The position numbers and the translations under genes are program-made. A stretch of 39,914 nucleotides of DNA. It comes from an uncultured Bacteroidales bacterium (GTDB lineage Bacteria > Bacteroidota > Bacteroidia > Bacteroidales > FEN-979). Shown here piece after piece: positions 24,933 to 33,278 of the stretch. Location of the stretch: the NCBI GenBank assembly GCA_903945175.1, contig CAJAUM010000083.1:1-39914 (forward strand), read 5' to 3'. The notes under the pieces are model-generated. The model saw nothing but the letters and a program-made list of their open reading frames with translations. It ran no database searches and was not told the DNA's origin. Numbering within the stretch: position 1 is the stretch's first letter; every line of letters begins with the position of its first letter.

Positions 24933-24940
24933 TATCTTTG
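24933..24940 (+). promoter_or_regulatory. -7 promoter box of the PorE-like gene
   Basis: TATCTTTG matches TAnnTTTG and lies only 8 bases before ATG 24949 and 14 before ATG 24955. Transcription would start almost at the start codon, giving a nearly leaderless message, or the second ATG is used. Confidence 0.45.
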
Positions 24941-24948
24941 ACAAAAAT

Positions 24949-26943
24949 ATGCCCATGAAGCCCATTCCGTATGGTATGCATCACTTGCTGTTGGCCTGCC
25001 TTCTGATATTTTTCCAACCTGATGTGCAAGCGGAGCATATCAGCGACTCATGTAAAATCAAACTCGGGAAGAAAACAGAAAAGAGTTACCAGGAAGGCAT
25101 TGACCATCTGAAAAGAGGAAATTATAACCTGGCCGGCCAGCAAATGAGGATGGTGGTGAGCGAGGAGCCGGGATGTGTGGATGCCTATTTTGTATTAGGG
25201 ATGGTTAACTTCAAGAAAGCGGATAACAATTTCAAAGAGGCGGAAAAAAATTTACTAAAAGTGGTTGAATTATGCCCATCCTATGATGTCTATGCTTATT
25301 ATTATCTGGGAGAGATCTACTATGGTCAGGAGAATTTCGAGCTGGCATTGAAATACCTGAATGAATTTTTGAAGGATGTGGATAAGATTAAGCGTGATGA
25401 GGATTATAACAGGGCCGTCGCCTTGCAGGGCTATTCGAAGTTTTATCTTGACATCACAGGAAATCCGGTTCCCTTTACGCCGAAAGTGGTTGAAGGAATA
25501 TCGACTGCACAAAATGAGTATTTGCCTATTCTTTCCCCCGACAATCAGATGGCTTTGTTTACCCGGGAAATAAAGCTTGATCCCGGTAAAAACAGCCTGT
25601 TCAGGGAAACGCGCATGAAGGAACGGTTCATTTACAGCATGCGCAATGCGGATGGCAAATTTGAAGAGGGGGAGGAGATGCCCGACCCCTTCAACCTCAA
25701 TGATAATGAGGGAGGTGCGACGCTTACGGCCGACAACAACATGCTCTATTATACGGTCTGCAAGTTTGACAATGTAAAGAAATATCTTAATTGTGATATC
25801 TTTTTTTCTGAAAATCTTGGAGGGGAATGGAGCCCGATCCGAACCGTAAGCAACAAGATCAACCTGCCGGGTTCATGGGAATCACAGCCAACTGTTTCTA
25901 CCGACGGACAAACCCTGTATTTCATAAGCGACCGCAGTGGAGGTTTTGGCGGATATGATATTTACCGTTCTATCAAGAGTGAAACAGGCGATTGGGGCAC
26001 CCCTATCAATCTCGGAGCCCTCATCAATTCTACTGGAAATGAGAAATCTCCCTTTCTGCACCCGGATGAGAAAACACTTTATTTTTCCTCTGACGGTTGG
26101 ATGGGGCTTGGCGGGTATGATATTTTTTATGCCAAACAGGATGATCATGGCATCTGGACCAAGCCCAAAAATATTGGATATCCGATCAATTCACCCGATG
26201 ATGAGGTGGGTTTTTTTGTGAGTACCGATGGGATGCAGGGTTTCTTTGCATCCAATAAGTTCAATGGTATGGGAGGCTGGGATCTCTACTCGTTTGAACT
26301 TTATGATGCGGCCCGACCCGATAAAGTACTTCTGATCAAGGGAAACATCAAGTCGGAATACTCCACTGAACCGATAAAGGCACATATCGAACTGAAAAAC
26401 CTGGATACAAAAAAGATTTCAAATATTCCGATGGATTCAATAACAGGCAATTACGTGGCTGTTGCACCATTTTCAAGCGACTACATCATGACAGTGAAAA
26501 AGGAGGGACATGTTTACGAGTCAAAGTACATCGCCAAAGTCGACAGCATGTTTAAATTGCCGGCAAGGCTTGATATTGAAATGAAGCCGATCGAACTCAA
26601 TAAATCCTACCGCATCAATGATATTTATTTCCCATTCAATTCCTTTAATCTTACCGCTGAATCTAAAGTGGTGCTGGACCAGCTGATCGATTTTTTAAAT
26701 GAGAATCAAAACATCAGCATCCAGGTTCAGGGACACACAGACAACATCGGGAATGATGCCAACAATCTTAAACTATCGGAAAACCGCGCGCGATCAGTTT
26801 ATAATTATCTGATTGAAAAGGGTATTCCTGAAAAACGCCTTAGCTATAAGGGATTTGGTAAATCAATGCCCGTTGCAGGAAATGATTCGGAGGAGGGACG
26901 CGCCAAGAACCGCAGGACGGTGTTTGTGATAACCAAAAAGTAA
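24949..26943 (+). CDS. PorE-like OmpA-family protein (TPR, beta-propeller, CRD, OmpA_C)
   Basis: The 664-residue protein has a signal peptide (about 1-28, DVQAEH), TPR-type helices (about 45-165: YQEGIDHLKRGNYNLAGQQM, YYYLGEIYYGQENFELALKY), a PD40 beta-propeller (about 195-445: STDGQTLYFISDRSGGFGGY, HPDEKTLYFSSDGWMGLGGY), a carboxypeptidase-regulatory-like domain (about 458-545) and a C-terminal OmpA domain (about 555-664: VQGHTDNIGNDANNLKLSEN) with the Asp and Arg used to bind peptidoglycan. This domain order is that of PorE, a type IX secretion component in Porphyromonas, and of related OmpA proteins common in the phylum. A role in anchoring an envelope complex to peptidoglycan is likely; specific PorE function is inferred. 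Two ATGs six bases apart are possible starts. The gene converges on ribH with a 9-base gap. Confidence 0.85.
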   Translation: MPMKPIPYGMHHLLLACLLIFFQPDVQAEHISDSCKIKLGKKTEKSYQEGIDHLKRGNYNLAGQQMRMVVSEEPGCVDAYFVLGMVNFKKADNNFKEAEKNLLKVVELCPSYDVYAYYYLGEIYYGQENFELALKYLNEFLKDVDKIKRDEDYNRAVALQGYSKFYLDITGNPVPFTPKVVEGISTAQNEYLPILSPDNQMALFTREIKLDPGKNSLFRETRMKERFIYSMRNADGKFEEGEEMPDPFNLNDNEGGATLTADNNMLYYTVCKFDNVKKYLNCDIFFSENLGGEWSPIRTVSNKINLPGSWESQPTVSTDGQTLYFISDRSGGFGGYDIYRSIKSETGDWGTPINLGALINSTGNEKSPFLHPDEKTLYFSSDGWMGLGGYDIFYAKQDDHGIWTKPKNIGYPINSPDDEVGFFVSTDGMQGFFASNKFNGMGGWDLYSFELYDAARPDKVLLIKGNIKSEYSTEPIKAHIELKNLDTKKISNIPMDSITGNYVAVAPFSSDYIMTVKKEGHVYESKYIAKVDSMFKLPARLDIEMKPIELNKSYRINDIYFPFNSFNLTAESKVVLDQLIDFLNENQNISIQVQGHTDNIGNDANNLKLSENRARSVYNYLIEKGIPEKRLSYKGFGKSMPVAGNDSEEGRAKNRRTVFVITKK

Positions 26944-26952
26944 AAGGGTTTT

Positions 26953-27414
26953 TTAAAGTTCCCTTATCACATTGGCCATCTCAATGGCGGCGAGGGCGGC
27001 GTCGAATCCTTTGTTTCCGCTTTTGGTGCCGGCCCGTTCAATGGCCTGCTCGATGTTGTCGGTGGTTAATACACCGAAAATCACCGGAGTTCCTGTTTCC
27101 AGAGAGACATGGGCTACCCCTTTCGAGACTTCAGAGGCAACATAATCGAAATGTGGTGTGGCACCACGGATCACTGCTCCGAGGCAAATCACCGCATCAT
27201 ATTTCTTACTGACCGCCAGTTTCTTTGCCAGCAGCGGTATTTCAAAAGAACCGGGTGACCAGGCCACATCTATATTTGCTTCATCCGCACCGTGACGGAT
27301 AAGTCCGTCAAGACAACCCGAAAGCAATTTACCGCTGATAAATTCATTAAAACGGGCAATGACAATGCCGAATTTAAGTCCCTTGGCATCCAGTTTTCCT
27401 TCAAATGTTTTCAT
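26953..27414 (-). CDS. ribH: 6,7-dimethyl-8-ribityllumazine synthase
   Basis: The 153-residue protein is lumazine synthase, which joins 5-amino-6-ribitylaminouracil and 3,4-dihydroxy-2-butanone-4-phosphate. Recognisable sites are [10 protein letters not shown] (Phe/Trp stacking position), [31 protein letters not shown] with the catalytic His, and [24 protein letters not shown] near the C terminus. Length is typical of the icosahedral or pentameric enzyme. It is the last gene of the riboflavin operon, 14 bases after ribBA. A small inverted repeat (AAGGG/CCCTT) spans its stop and the convergent PorE-like gene and may help terminate both, but it is weak. Confidence 0.98.
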   Translation of the reverse strand: MKTFEGKLDAKGLKFGIVIARFNEFISGKLLSGCLDGLIRHGADEANIDVAWSPGSFEIPLLAKKLAVSKKYDAVICLGAVIRGATPHFDYVASEVSKGVAHVSLETGTPVIFGVLTTDNIEQAIERAGTKSGNKGFDAALAAIEMANVIREL

Positions 27415-27428
27415 AGTGCTGTGTTTTA

Positions 27429-28640
27429 TTAATCGGTAAAATTAAGCAAATGTCCCAGTTTTTCCTTCTTGGTTTTCATGTACCGGATGTTGCTGGCATT
27501 GCTTTTGGTTTGTATGGGGATCCGTTCAATCAGTTCCAGCCCGAACCCTTCAATTCCCGAAATTTTTTGGGGATTATTCGTCAGCAGACGAAGTTTTTTA
27601 ATACCCAGGTCAACGAGAATTTCGGCACCCGTACCATAATCACGCAGATCGGCATCAAAGCCCAGGGCATTGTTGGCCTCCACGGTGTCCATTCCCTGAT
27701 CCTGCAAGGAATAGGCCCGCATTTTATTATCCAGTCCGATGCCTCGGCCCTCTTGCCTCATGTAGAGTAACACCCCACGACCCTCCTTTGCAATTCGTTT
27801 CATTGCAACCTCAAGCTGGTCGCCGCAGTCACACCGCATCGATCCGAAAACATCCCCGGTAAGACATTCAGAGTGTACGCGTACCAAAACAGGTTTACCA
27901 TCAGTAATGTCGCCCTTCACAAGGGCGAGGTGGTTCTCCTTCGAGATTTTGCTGACATAACTGAACGCCTTGAATTCTCCATATTTTGTTGGCATGTCAA
28001 CCACTGCTGCACGTTCGACCAGGGTCTCCGATTTGCGCCGGTAGTCGATGAGCGATACGATGGTAATGATCTTCAGGTTGTGCTTTTTAACATAGTTCAT
28101 CAACTGGGGCACACGGGCCATTGACCCGTCTTCGTTCATGATCTCACAGATTACCCCTGCCGGGTATAAACCAGCCATTTTGGCCAGGTCGACAGATGCT
28201 TCAGTATGCCCAGCTCTCACCAACACGCCTCCCTCCCTGTATTCAATCGGAAATATGTGGCCGGGCCGGGTAAAATCCCTGGCTTTGGTTTGATTGTCAA
28301 TCAGCCGTTTTATTGTCAGCGATCGTTCATGGGCCGAAATCCCGGTGGAACATTCAATGGCATCGACAGAAACAGTAAAAGCAGTCCTGTTCGGATCGGT
28401 GTTCTTCACCACCATGCGCTCAATGTTCAGCTCTTCCAGGCGCTCGCGAACAATCGGAAGACAGATCAGTCCTCCTCCGTTTTTAGCCATAAAATTGATG
28501 ATTGAAGGGGTTACTTTTTCGGCAGCAATTACAAGATCACCTTCGTTTTCGCGGTCTTCATCGTCAACCACAACAATCATTTTCCCTTTGCGTATATCTT
28601 CAAGCGCCTCTTCAACCGAGTTGAATTTGTAGTTTTTCAT
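27429..28640 (-). CDS. ribBA: bifunctional DHBP synthase / GTP cyclohydrolase II
   Basis: The 403-residue protein fuses RibB (about 1-200) and RibA (about 205-403). RibB carries [13 protein letters not shown] (25-37, acidic metal site) and [12 protein letters not shown] (142-153). RibA carries the zinc cysteines C259, C270 and C272 in [20 protein letters not shown] and the GTP-site segment [11 protein letters not shown]. RibB makes 3,4-dihydroxy-2-butanone-4-phosphate from ribulose-5-phosphate; RibA opens GTP as the first step of the other branch. Both active sites look complete. Its ATG overlaps the ribE stop by four bases (ATGA), so the two are translationally coupled. It is controlled by the FMN riboswitch ahead of ribD. 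Confidence 0.98.
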   Translation of the reverse strand: MKNYKFNSVEEALEDIRKGKMIVVVDDEDRENEGDLVIAAEKVTPSIINFMAKNGGGLICLPIVRERLEELNIERMVVKNTDPNRTAFTVSVDAIECSTGISAHERSLTIKRLIDNQTKARDFTRPGHIFPIEYREGGVLVRAGHTEASVDLAKMAGLYPAGVICEIMNEDGSMARVPQLMNYVKKHNLKIITIVSLIDYRRKSETLVERAAVVDMPTKYGEFKAFSYVSKISKENHLALVKGDITDGKPVLVRVHSECLTGDVFGSMRCDCGDQLEVAMKRIAKEGRGVLLYMRQEGRGIGLDNKMRAYSLQDQGMDTVEANNALGFDADLRDYGTGAEILVDLGIKKLRLLTNNPQKISGIEGFGLELIERIPIQTKSNASNIRYMKTKKEKLGHLLNFTD

Positions 28641-29278
28641 AGAAAATTATTTTTAGCCAGGAAGTCCATGTTGATTTTAGAACGTTCGTTTCCGGATGAA
28701 CTCAATTTTTCAATGTATTTGCCGATGATGTCACATTCTATATTCACAACATCTCCTGCTTTTTTTTCTCCAATCGTTGTTATATCCCGCGTATGCGGTA
28801 TGATTGAAACGCTGAATGATCGTGCATCAACCGATGTTACAGTGAGGCTCATGCCATCGAGTGCCACTGATCCCTTTTCCACAATGTATCGCAGCATCTC
28901 CTGATCAGCCAAAATGTTCATCCAAACCGCGTTATCCTCTTCCCAGCGACGTCCGATTTTTCCGATTCCGTCGATGTGGCCGCTTACCAAATGTCCACCC
29001 AAACGATCCGAAAGCCGCAAAGCCCGTTCAAGGTTAACTGTGCTGCCTGTCTTGAGCGCATTGAAACTGGTGCGGCGCATGGTTTCCGGCATCACATCCA
29101 CCTTGAAAAAATCCGGCCCGAAGGCGGTTACCGTCAGACAAACACCATTGGTGTTTATGCTATCGCCGACCTTTACATCACTGAGCACCCTATGCGCACC
29201 GATGGTAAGTTGCGAGGCGTTGCCGATGTGATGGATGGCTTTGATCAGACCTGTTTCTTCAATTATTCCTGTAAACAT
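28637..29278 (-). CDS. ribE: riboflavin synthase, alpha chain
   Basis: The 213-residue protein consists of two lumazine-binding barrels. It starts with the family signature [10 protein letters not shown]; repeat 1 has [26 protein letters not shown] follows, and repeat 2 has [15 protein letters not shown] and [15 protein letters not shown]. It performs the last step, dismutation of two lumazines to riboflavin and the pyrimidine. Length is normal. It lies between ribD (65-base gap with an octamer array) and ribBA (4-base overlap). The C-terminal tail after IIGKYIEKL is about 22 residues and less conserved. Confidence 0.97.
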   Translation of the reverse strand: MFTGIIEETGLIKAIHHIGNASQLTIGAHRVLSDVKVGDSINTNGVCLTVTAFGPDFFKVDVMPETMRRTSFNALKTGSTVNLERALRLSDRLGGHLVSGHIDGIGKIGRRWEEDNAVWMNILADQEMLRYIVEKGSVALDGMSLTVTSVDARSFSVSIIPHTRDITTIGEKKAGDVVNIECDIIGKYIEKLSSSGNERSKINMDFLAKNNFL

Positions 29279-29294
29279 TTTAGTTTAGTAAAAA

Positions 29295-29334
29295 GGTGAC
29301 AAGGTGACAAGGTAACAGGGTAATAAGGTTGCAT
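29295..29334. repeat. octamer tandem array (4-5 units) between ribD and ribE
   Basis: Units on the plus strand are GGTGACAA, GGTGACAA, GGTAACAG, GGTAATAA and a degenerate GGTTGCAT. The array lies inside the riboflavin operon, between the ribD stop and the ribE start, about 16 bases from the latter. Confidence 0.9.
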
Positions 29335-29343
29335 TGGTTTCAG

Positions 29344-30450
29344 TTATTTTTTTATCCAGCCTTCCAGCATAAAGTCGTTCCCAATTTTCCGGGATCTCAT
29401 ATTGATCAGGGCAATCGCATCTTCCATGGCTGAAATTCCTGCTCCGCCAACAGAAGTGGGGGCATTGGCTCCTCCAAGAATCTTTGGTGCAATAAAACTG
29501 ATGACTTTATCGACCAATCCTTCCTGCAATGCTGAAAATGCCAGGGTACTGCCCCCTTCGATCATCACACTGTCAATTCCCATAGATCCAAGCGATTTCA
29601 TAACAAATCCAAGGTCAACACGGCCATCTTTCAGCGGGCAGATAAGCACCTGGGCCCCGGCGCGTGCAATATTTTTGACTTTTTCCTTTTCAGCCAAATG
29701 GGTTGTCGCCACAATGGTAAGCTGGGGATCGATGGTAAGCACCTTTGATTCGGGAGAAATCCGGCAATGTGAATCGGCAATGATTTTCAGCGGGTTTTTC
29801 CAGGTTCCTTTCAGCCGGATATTCAACAATGGATCATCAAATAAAACGGTATCAACACCAACCATGACGGCGCTCATCTGCTGACGAAGCTGGTGCACCA
29901 ATTTACGCGAAGGTTCTCCGGTGATCCATCGTGACGCATTTGTGACGGTTGCAATTTTCCCATCCATGGTCATGGCCGACTTCAGCACCACGAACGGTGA
30001 TCGTGATTGAATATATTTGGAAAAAATTTCATTCATCTCTTTTATCTGCGGTTCCATCAGCCCCACCTCAACATCGATCCCCCGCGATTTCAGGAAATGA
30101 ATTCCCCGGCCATTGACCACCGGATTCGGATCGGTTGTTCCGATCACTACGTTTGAAATCTTCTTGTCAACGATAAGGTTTACGCAGGGAGGAGTTTTTC
30201 CAAGGTGCGAACAGGGTTCAAGCGTTACATATAAAGTTGAACCTGCCACCTCATCCTTTAATGCATCGGGAACCGCGTTTATTGCGTTGACTTCAGCATG
30301 ATCTCCTCCAAAGTATTCATGAAAACCCTCTCCAATAATGCGACCTCCCTTTACGAGAATTGCCCCCACCATGGGATTGGGATTGACCCAGCCTGCTCCG
30401 CGCTTCGCCAGGCTGATCGCCCTTTTCATGTATTTCAGATCATCTGTCAT
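29344..30450 (-). CDS. ribD: riboflavin biosynthesis deaminase/reductase
   Basis: The 368-residue bifunctional enzyme has an N-terminal deaminase (about 1-145) with zinc ligands H51, C80 and C89 and catalytic E53 in HAEVNAI and PCSHLGKTPPC. The C-terminal reductase (about 148-365) has SRWITGEPSRKLVHQLR, VGVDTVLFDDPLLNIR and the MIEGGSTLAFSAL motif. Together they turn the GTP cyclohydrolase II product into 5-amino-6-ribitylaminouracil phosphate. It is the first gene after the FMN riboswitch. The start ATG (30450-30448) is supplied by the last unit (GAATGAC) of a heptamer array that makes up the whole leader between the riboswitch terminator and the gene. Confidence 0.97.
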   Translation of the reverse strand: MTDDLKYMKRAISLAKRGAGWVNPNPMVGAILVKGGRIIGEGFHEYFGGDHAEVNAINAVPDALKDEVAGSTLYVTLEPCSHLGKTPPCVNLIVDKKISNVVIGTTDPNPVVNGRGIHFLKSRGIDVEVGLMEPQIKEMNEIFSKYIQSRSPFVVLKSAMTMDGKIATVTNASRWITGEPSRKLVHQLRQQMSAVMVGVDTVLFDDPLLNIRLKGTWKNPLKIIADSHCRISPESKVLTIDPQLTIVATTHLAEKEKVKNIARAGAQVLICPLKDGRVDLGFVMKSLGSMGIDSVMIEGGSTLAFSALQEGLVDKVISFIAPKILGGANAPTSVGGAGISAMEDAIALINMRSRKIGNDFMLEGWIKK

Positions 30451-30466
30451 TCGTCACTCGTCACTC
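30446..30466. repeat. heptamer array (3 units) forming the ribD leader and start codon
   Basis: On the ribD strand the units are GAGTGAC, GAGTGAC and GAATGAC. The ATG of the last unit is the ribD start codon. The array begins 6 bases after the terminator T-run. Confidence 0.85.
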
Positions 30467-30472
30467 GTAAAT

Positions 30473-30508
30473 AAAAAACGCCCTGTCACAATGGTAGCAA
30501 CAGGGCGT
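30473..30508 (-). terminator. intrinsic terminator, expression platform of the FMN riboswitch
   Basis: On the minus strand ACGCCCTGT (30508-30500) pairs perfectly with ACAGGGCGT (30486-30478) around a 13-base loop and is followed directly by a run of six T (30478-30473). It lies between the riboswitch aptamer and ribD, as expected for FMN-induced premature termination. Confidence 0.9.
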
Positions 30509-30547
30509 AATCCTATTTAAACTGGTAAATATATCAGGTTAAATACG

Positions 30548-30690
30548 ATTCTTCTTCTATCCAGACTGTACTGTCGGTGCCGTAATTTCAACGACTCGGT
30601 CCCATCAAAACAAACAATCAAATGATCCATGTTCAGATAGGATTAGCGGACTATACCGCCGATCGGGAATTTCACCCTGCCCTGAAGAAC
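30548..30690 (-). promoter_or_regulatory. FMN riboswitch (RFN element)
   Basis: The minus strand carries the highly conserved RFN sequence. It starts with TTCTTCAGGGCAGGGTGAAA, TTCCCGATCGGCGGTATAGT and CCGC. After a variable arm it continues with TTGAAATTACGGCACCGACA and GTACAGTCTGGATAGAAGAA, which closes the P1 stem with the initial TTCTTC. It is followed by a 9-bp terminator 40 bases downstream, so binding of FMN should stop transcription of ribD-ribE-ribBA-ribH. The variable stem between the two halves is AT-rich and about 50 bases long. Confidence 0.97.
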
Positions 30691-30732
30691 CTACTTTATG
30701 TTAATGAACTTTTAAATCAATGGGTTCGTTCG

Positions 30733-30740
30733 CAAAGATA
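30733..30740 (-). promoter_or_regulatory. -7 promoter box of the riboflavin operon
   Basis: The minus strand has TATCTTTG, matching TAnnTTTG, 43 bases upstream of the aptamer. It lies 6 bases beyond the base of the terminator hairpin of the preceding gene, so any -33 element would fall inside that hairpin. Confidence 0.6.
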
Positions 30741-30745
30741 TATAT

Positions 30746-30787
30746 AAAATGCAAATACTGTTAAAATATTAACAGTATTTGCATTTT
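30746..30787 (-). terminator. 19-bp terminator hairpin after the T9SS cargo gene
   Basis: Bases 30746-30764 and 30769-30787 are perfect reverse complements with a 4-base loop. The hairpin starts 4 bases after the stop codon of the T9SS protein gene and its far arm ends in TTTTATATAT on the minus strand. The stem is AT-rich but long, and it may work on both strands. Confidence 0.8.
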
Positions 30788-30791
30788 TACC

Positions 30792-33131
30792 TTACTGAAC
30801 GATCATTTTTTCTGTAATTACCTTTTTCCCGGTTGTCAACTGAACAACATAGATTCCTTTGGCATAACCCGAAACATCCAGTTGTTTCACAAAGGTTGTG
30901 TTAGCGGCTACAACATTTTCCGAGAACAGGATTTTCCCATCGGTTGAGGTGATGGTCAGCACTGCAGGAGGCGTACTAATTCCATTCAGGGTGATGGAGA
31001 CTGTTCCATGTGAAGGATTAGGGTGGATACTTAAGCCTGTTTCCGGGGTGTTCTGAACGGGAATACCTGTGCAGGCATCAAAGGTGATTTTCACCGTATC
31101 TACCACATTTCCAGAACATGGCGAATTGGAAAGGGCCACCAGTTTAATATTTACAAATCCTGCAATTTTATCATTGAGTGTTGGGAGATAATTGGTCTCA
31201 AGTGCGTAAGGATCTGAGAAGGATCCGGAACCTGTGGTCGACCATCCGAATTGCTTATAATTCGTAACTACACCATGAAGAGGAACAGAGGTGACATACC
31301 AGCAGACGATGATATCTTCACCGGCATTCGCAGTGGGTTTGTAGGCTGTATTCACCTGCACGGTATCGGAACGGGTTAACGTTCCATCACTGGTTACGAC
31401 GATATATTTTGTAGTATCGGTTGGAGCGGCTTTTGGGTTTTGAAGGGTGGATGAAAAACCTGCGGGTATTGAACTCCATGAAAAAGTATAGGAGCCTGAT
31501 CCACCTGTTGCGGTAACGCTGAGCTGGGTAGAATCTCCAATACAAACAGGATTGGGAAATGCAGTGGAGACGGTGGAAAATGTGTTGGTAAATGAAAATG
31601 AACCCACCCTTGTTTTCCAGTTTGAGCCTGAGGTGGTGGCATAATATTCCTGGGTGTACCAGAACTTGCCATTTTCAGCAGGGTCTGCATTCATTGCACT
31701 GTAATCGCCCCAACGATAGGTTCCTGTTTGTGAACCACCCCCATTGACAATTCCTTTTTCAGCAATGGTCATGGTTCCAAGAGGATCGCCATTCATTCTG
31801 CCTGTATAACGGATGGATGGATATAAAGTTGAACTCGATATGGAATAGCCGAGGGCAATGTTTCCGGCTGAATCCATGGCAATGCTGCCCATCCAGCGAT
31901 GGTGACCGTCGCCAGGTGCAAATGTTCCCTCCTGGTAAAGGGACCAGGTTCCAGTCGTGTTATTCCTCAGTTCCATCCACCGGATTCCAGCTGTGCCACT
32001 TACATTCACGGTGGTATTCAAGAGCATAGACCAGTGTGAACTATAGGTGCGGAATGGCATGCGGAACATGATTCTCTTCCCCGACATGGGATCAAGTTTC
32101 TGGGTTGTTCCTTTTTGAGTAACAGTCTGATTGCCAGATATGGGAGAAAACATGGAAATTGGAATAGTTTGGTTGTTGACGAAAGTCGAATTGGCCGGGG
32201 TTGCAAAGTCAACGTGAAAATCGTACAATTTAACCGTAGTGGTTGTCAGATAAGCCACAGGACATGGGGTGCCCATGGGAGGAAAATCACTGTCGCAGTC
32301 TGCGGCCTGGGTGCCCTCAGAGGATGAGGGGAGCTCGAACATTTGCATGGTTGCAGTCGGGTCTCCGACAAGCATCTTGGTGCGGTCCATTGCTACTGCT
32401 GCAGGTCCGATCCAGCTGCCACTTGTAGAAAAACGGCGGATGGTCATATAATAGCCATCGACCCATACAGAAAGCTTAGGGTAGTCGGGCATCACAGAAA
32501 ACTGGTACTGATAGCGGTACCATGAACCTGTTGGATCATTGGTTTGAGAAATGGCAACCATTTCAAAGAAAGGGCCATTGGGGTAGTTGGGCAGAGAAAA
32601 CTGACTGAAAAGCCAACGGTCAGCAACTTCATCATAAAGTACAATGGCATCACCGTCATTTGAGTTGTTCGGCATGCCTGAAAAGACCGAACTGTTATTG
32701 ACCGGGCCGAATATTTTGTTGCCGTTTTTGTCATAGATGGCATATTTGCAGTTGACAACCTGTAAATAGTGTGACAACCCTACATCTCCATCTGTATCAG
32801 GAGGATAGTAACCAGTGGCCCCAATTCCATCAAAATTCTGGATGGTTGTGTCGGTGGCAATAAATCCGGGAGCAAATTGAAGAACAGGATCGTTTGCCAG
32901 CTGATCTGAGGTACTGTTATCATTGGTATAGGTATTCAGCATGTTTTTTACGATTCCATCTTTCCAGGAGAGGTCAACGGTGGCATCTGACTTCTGCACC
33001 ATATCTCTGAGGGGAGGAGAAATATCGAAATAGACGGGATGCATAACCGTCGCTTTCTGAACATCTTGCTGTGCATAGGAAAAATTTATGCACGATAGCA
33101 AAAGCAGAAAAATAGTAAGGTATTTTTTCAT
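30792..33131 (-). CDS. secreted protein with T9SS C-terminal sorting domain
   Basis: The 779-residue protein has a signal peptide (about 1-20, NFSYA) and a large N-terminal region (about 80-520) that I cannot assign to a catalytic family; it has a possible propeller-like character (DTDGDVGLSHYLQVVNCKYA, YDEVADRWLFSQFSLP, MDSAGNIALGYSIS). A PKD/Ig-like segment (about 530-600) and a C-terminal T9SS sorting domain (about 705-779) follow, with LSIHPNPSHGTVSITL, GKILFSENV and YAKGIYVVQLTTGKKVITEK. Such proteins cross the outer membrane by the type IX system and are attached to the surface or released. It has its own TAACTTTG promoter and a strong terminator. It is direct evidence that the organism has a T9SS. 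Confidence 0.88.
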   Translation of the reverse strand: MKKYLTIFLLLLSCINFSYAQQDVQKATVMHPVYFDISPPLRDMVQKSDATVDLSWKDGIVKNMLNTYTNDNSTSDQLANDPVLQFAPGFIATDTTIQNFDGIGATGYYPPDTDGDVGLSHYLQVVNCKYAIYDKNGNKIFGPVNNSSVFSGMPNNSNDGDAIVLYDEVADRWLFSQFSLPNYPNGPFFEMVAISQTNDPTGSWYRYQYQFSVMPDYPKLSVWVDGYYMTIRRFSTSGSWIGPAAVAMDRTKMLVGDPTATMQMFELPSSSEGTQAADCDSDFPPMGTPCPVAYLTTTTVKLYDFHVDFATPANSTFVNNQTIPISMFSPISGNQTVTQKGTTQKLDPMSGKRIMFRMPFRTYSSHWSMLLNTTVNVSGTAGIRWMELRNNTTGTWSLYQEGTFAPGDGHHRWMGSIAMDSAGNIALGYSISSSTLYPSIRYTGRMNGDPLGTMTIAEKGIVNGGGSQTGTYRWGDYSAMNADPAENGKFWYTQEYYATTSGSNWKTRVGSFSFTNTFSTVSTAFPNPVCIGDSTQLSVTATGGSGSYTFSWSSIPAGFSSTLQNPKAAPTDTTKYIVVTSDGTLTRSDTVQVNTAYKPTANAGEDIIVCWYVTSVPLHGVVTNYKQFGWSTTGSGSFSDPYALETNYLPTLNDKIAGFVNIKLVALSNSPCSGNVVDTVKITFDACTGIPVQNTPETGLSIHPNPSHGTVSITLNGISTPPAVLTITSTDGKILFSENVVAANTTFVKQLDVSGYAKGIYVVQLTTGKKVITEKMIVQ

Positions 33132-33202
33132 GTGGGTGTGGGTTTGATGGTTTTGTTTAATGAAGGATTAACTGATAATTTTTAATTGCTACTATACGTT
33201 TG

Positions 33203-33210
33203 CAAAGTTA
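33203..33210 (-). promoter_or_regulatory. -7 promoter box of the T9SS cargo gene
   Basis: The minus strand has TAACTTTG followed by CA, a canonical TAnnTTTG box 72 bases before the ATG at 33131, in the divergent spacer shared with the SDR gene. Confidence 0.6.
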
Positions 33211-33225
33211 CGGAAAAGTTGCCAA

Positions 33226-33252
33226 TACTAACCTATTTCTTGTATATATTTG
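33226..33252 (+). promoter_or_regulatory. promoter of the SDR gene
   Basis: TATATTTG (33245-33252) matches TAnnTTTG and lies 26 bases before ATG 33279. A TTG lies about 23 bases upstream of it, at the long end of the accepted spacing. It supports ATG 33279 over the earlier in-frame start near 33186. Confidence 0.4.
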
Positions 33253-33278
33253 TAAACTTTTTGCAAATCCCAAGGACT

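Noticed and set aside
26944-26966. A bidirectional terminator between the PorE-like gene and ribH
   Set aside because: The stem is only five base pairs with a 12-base loop and most of it lies inside the ribH coding end.
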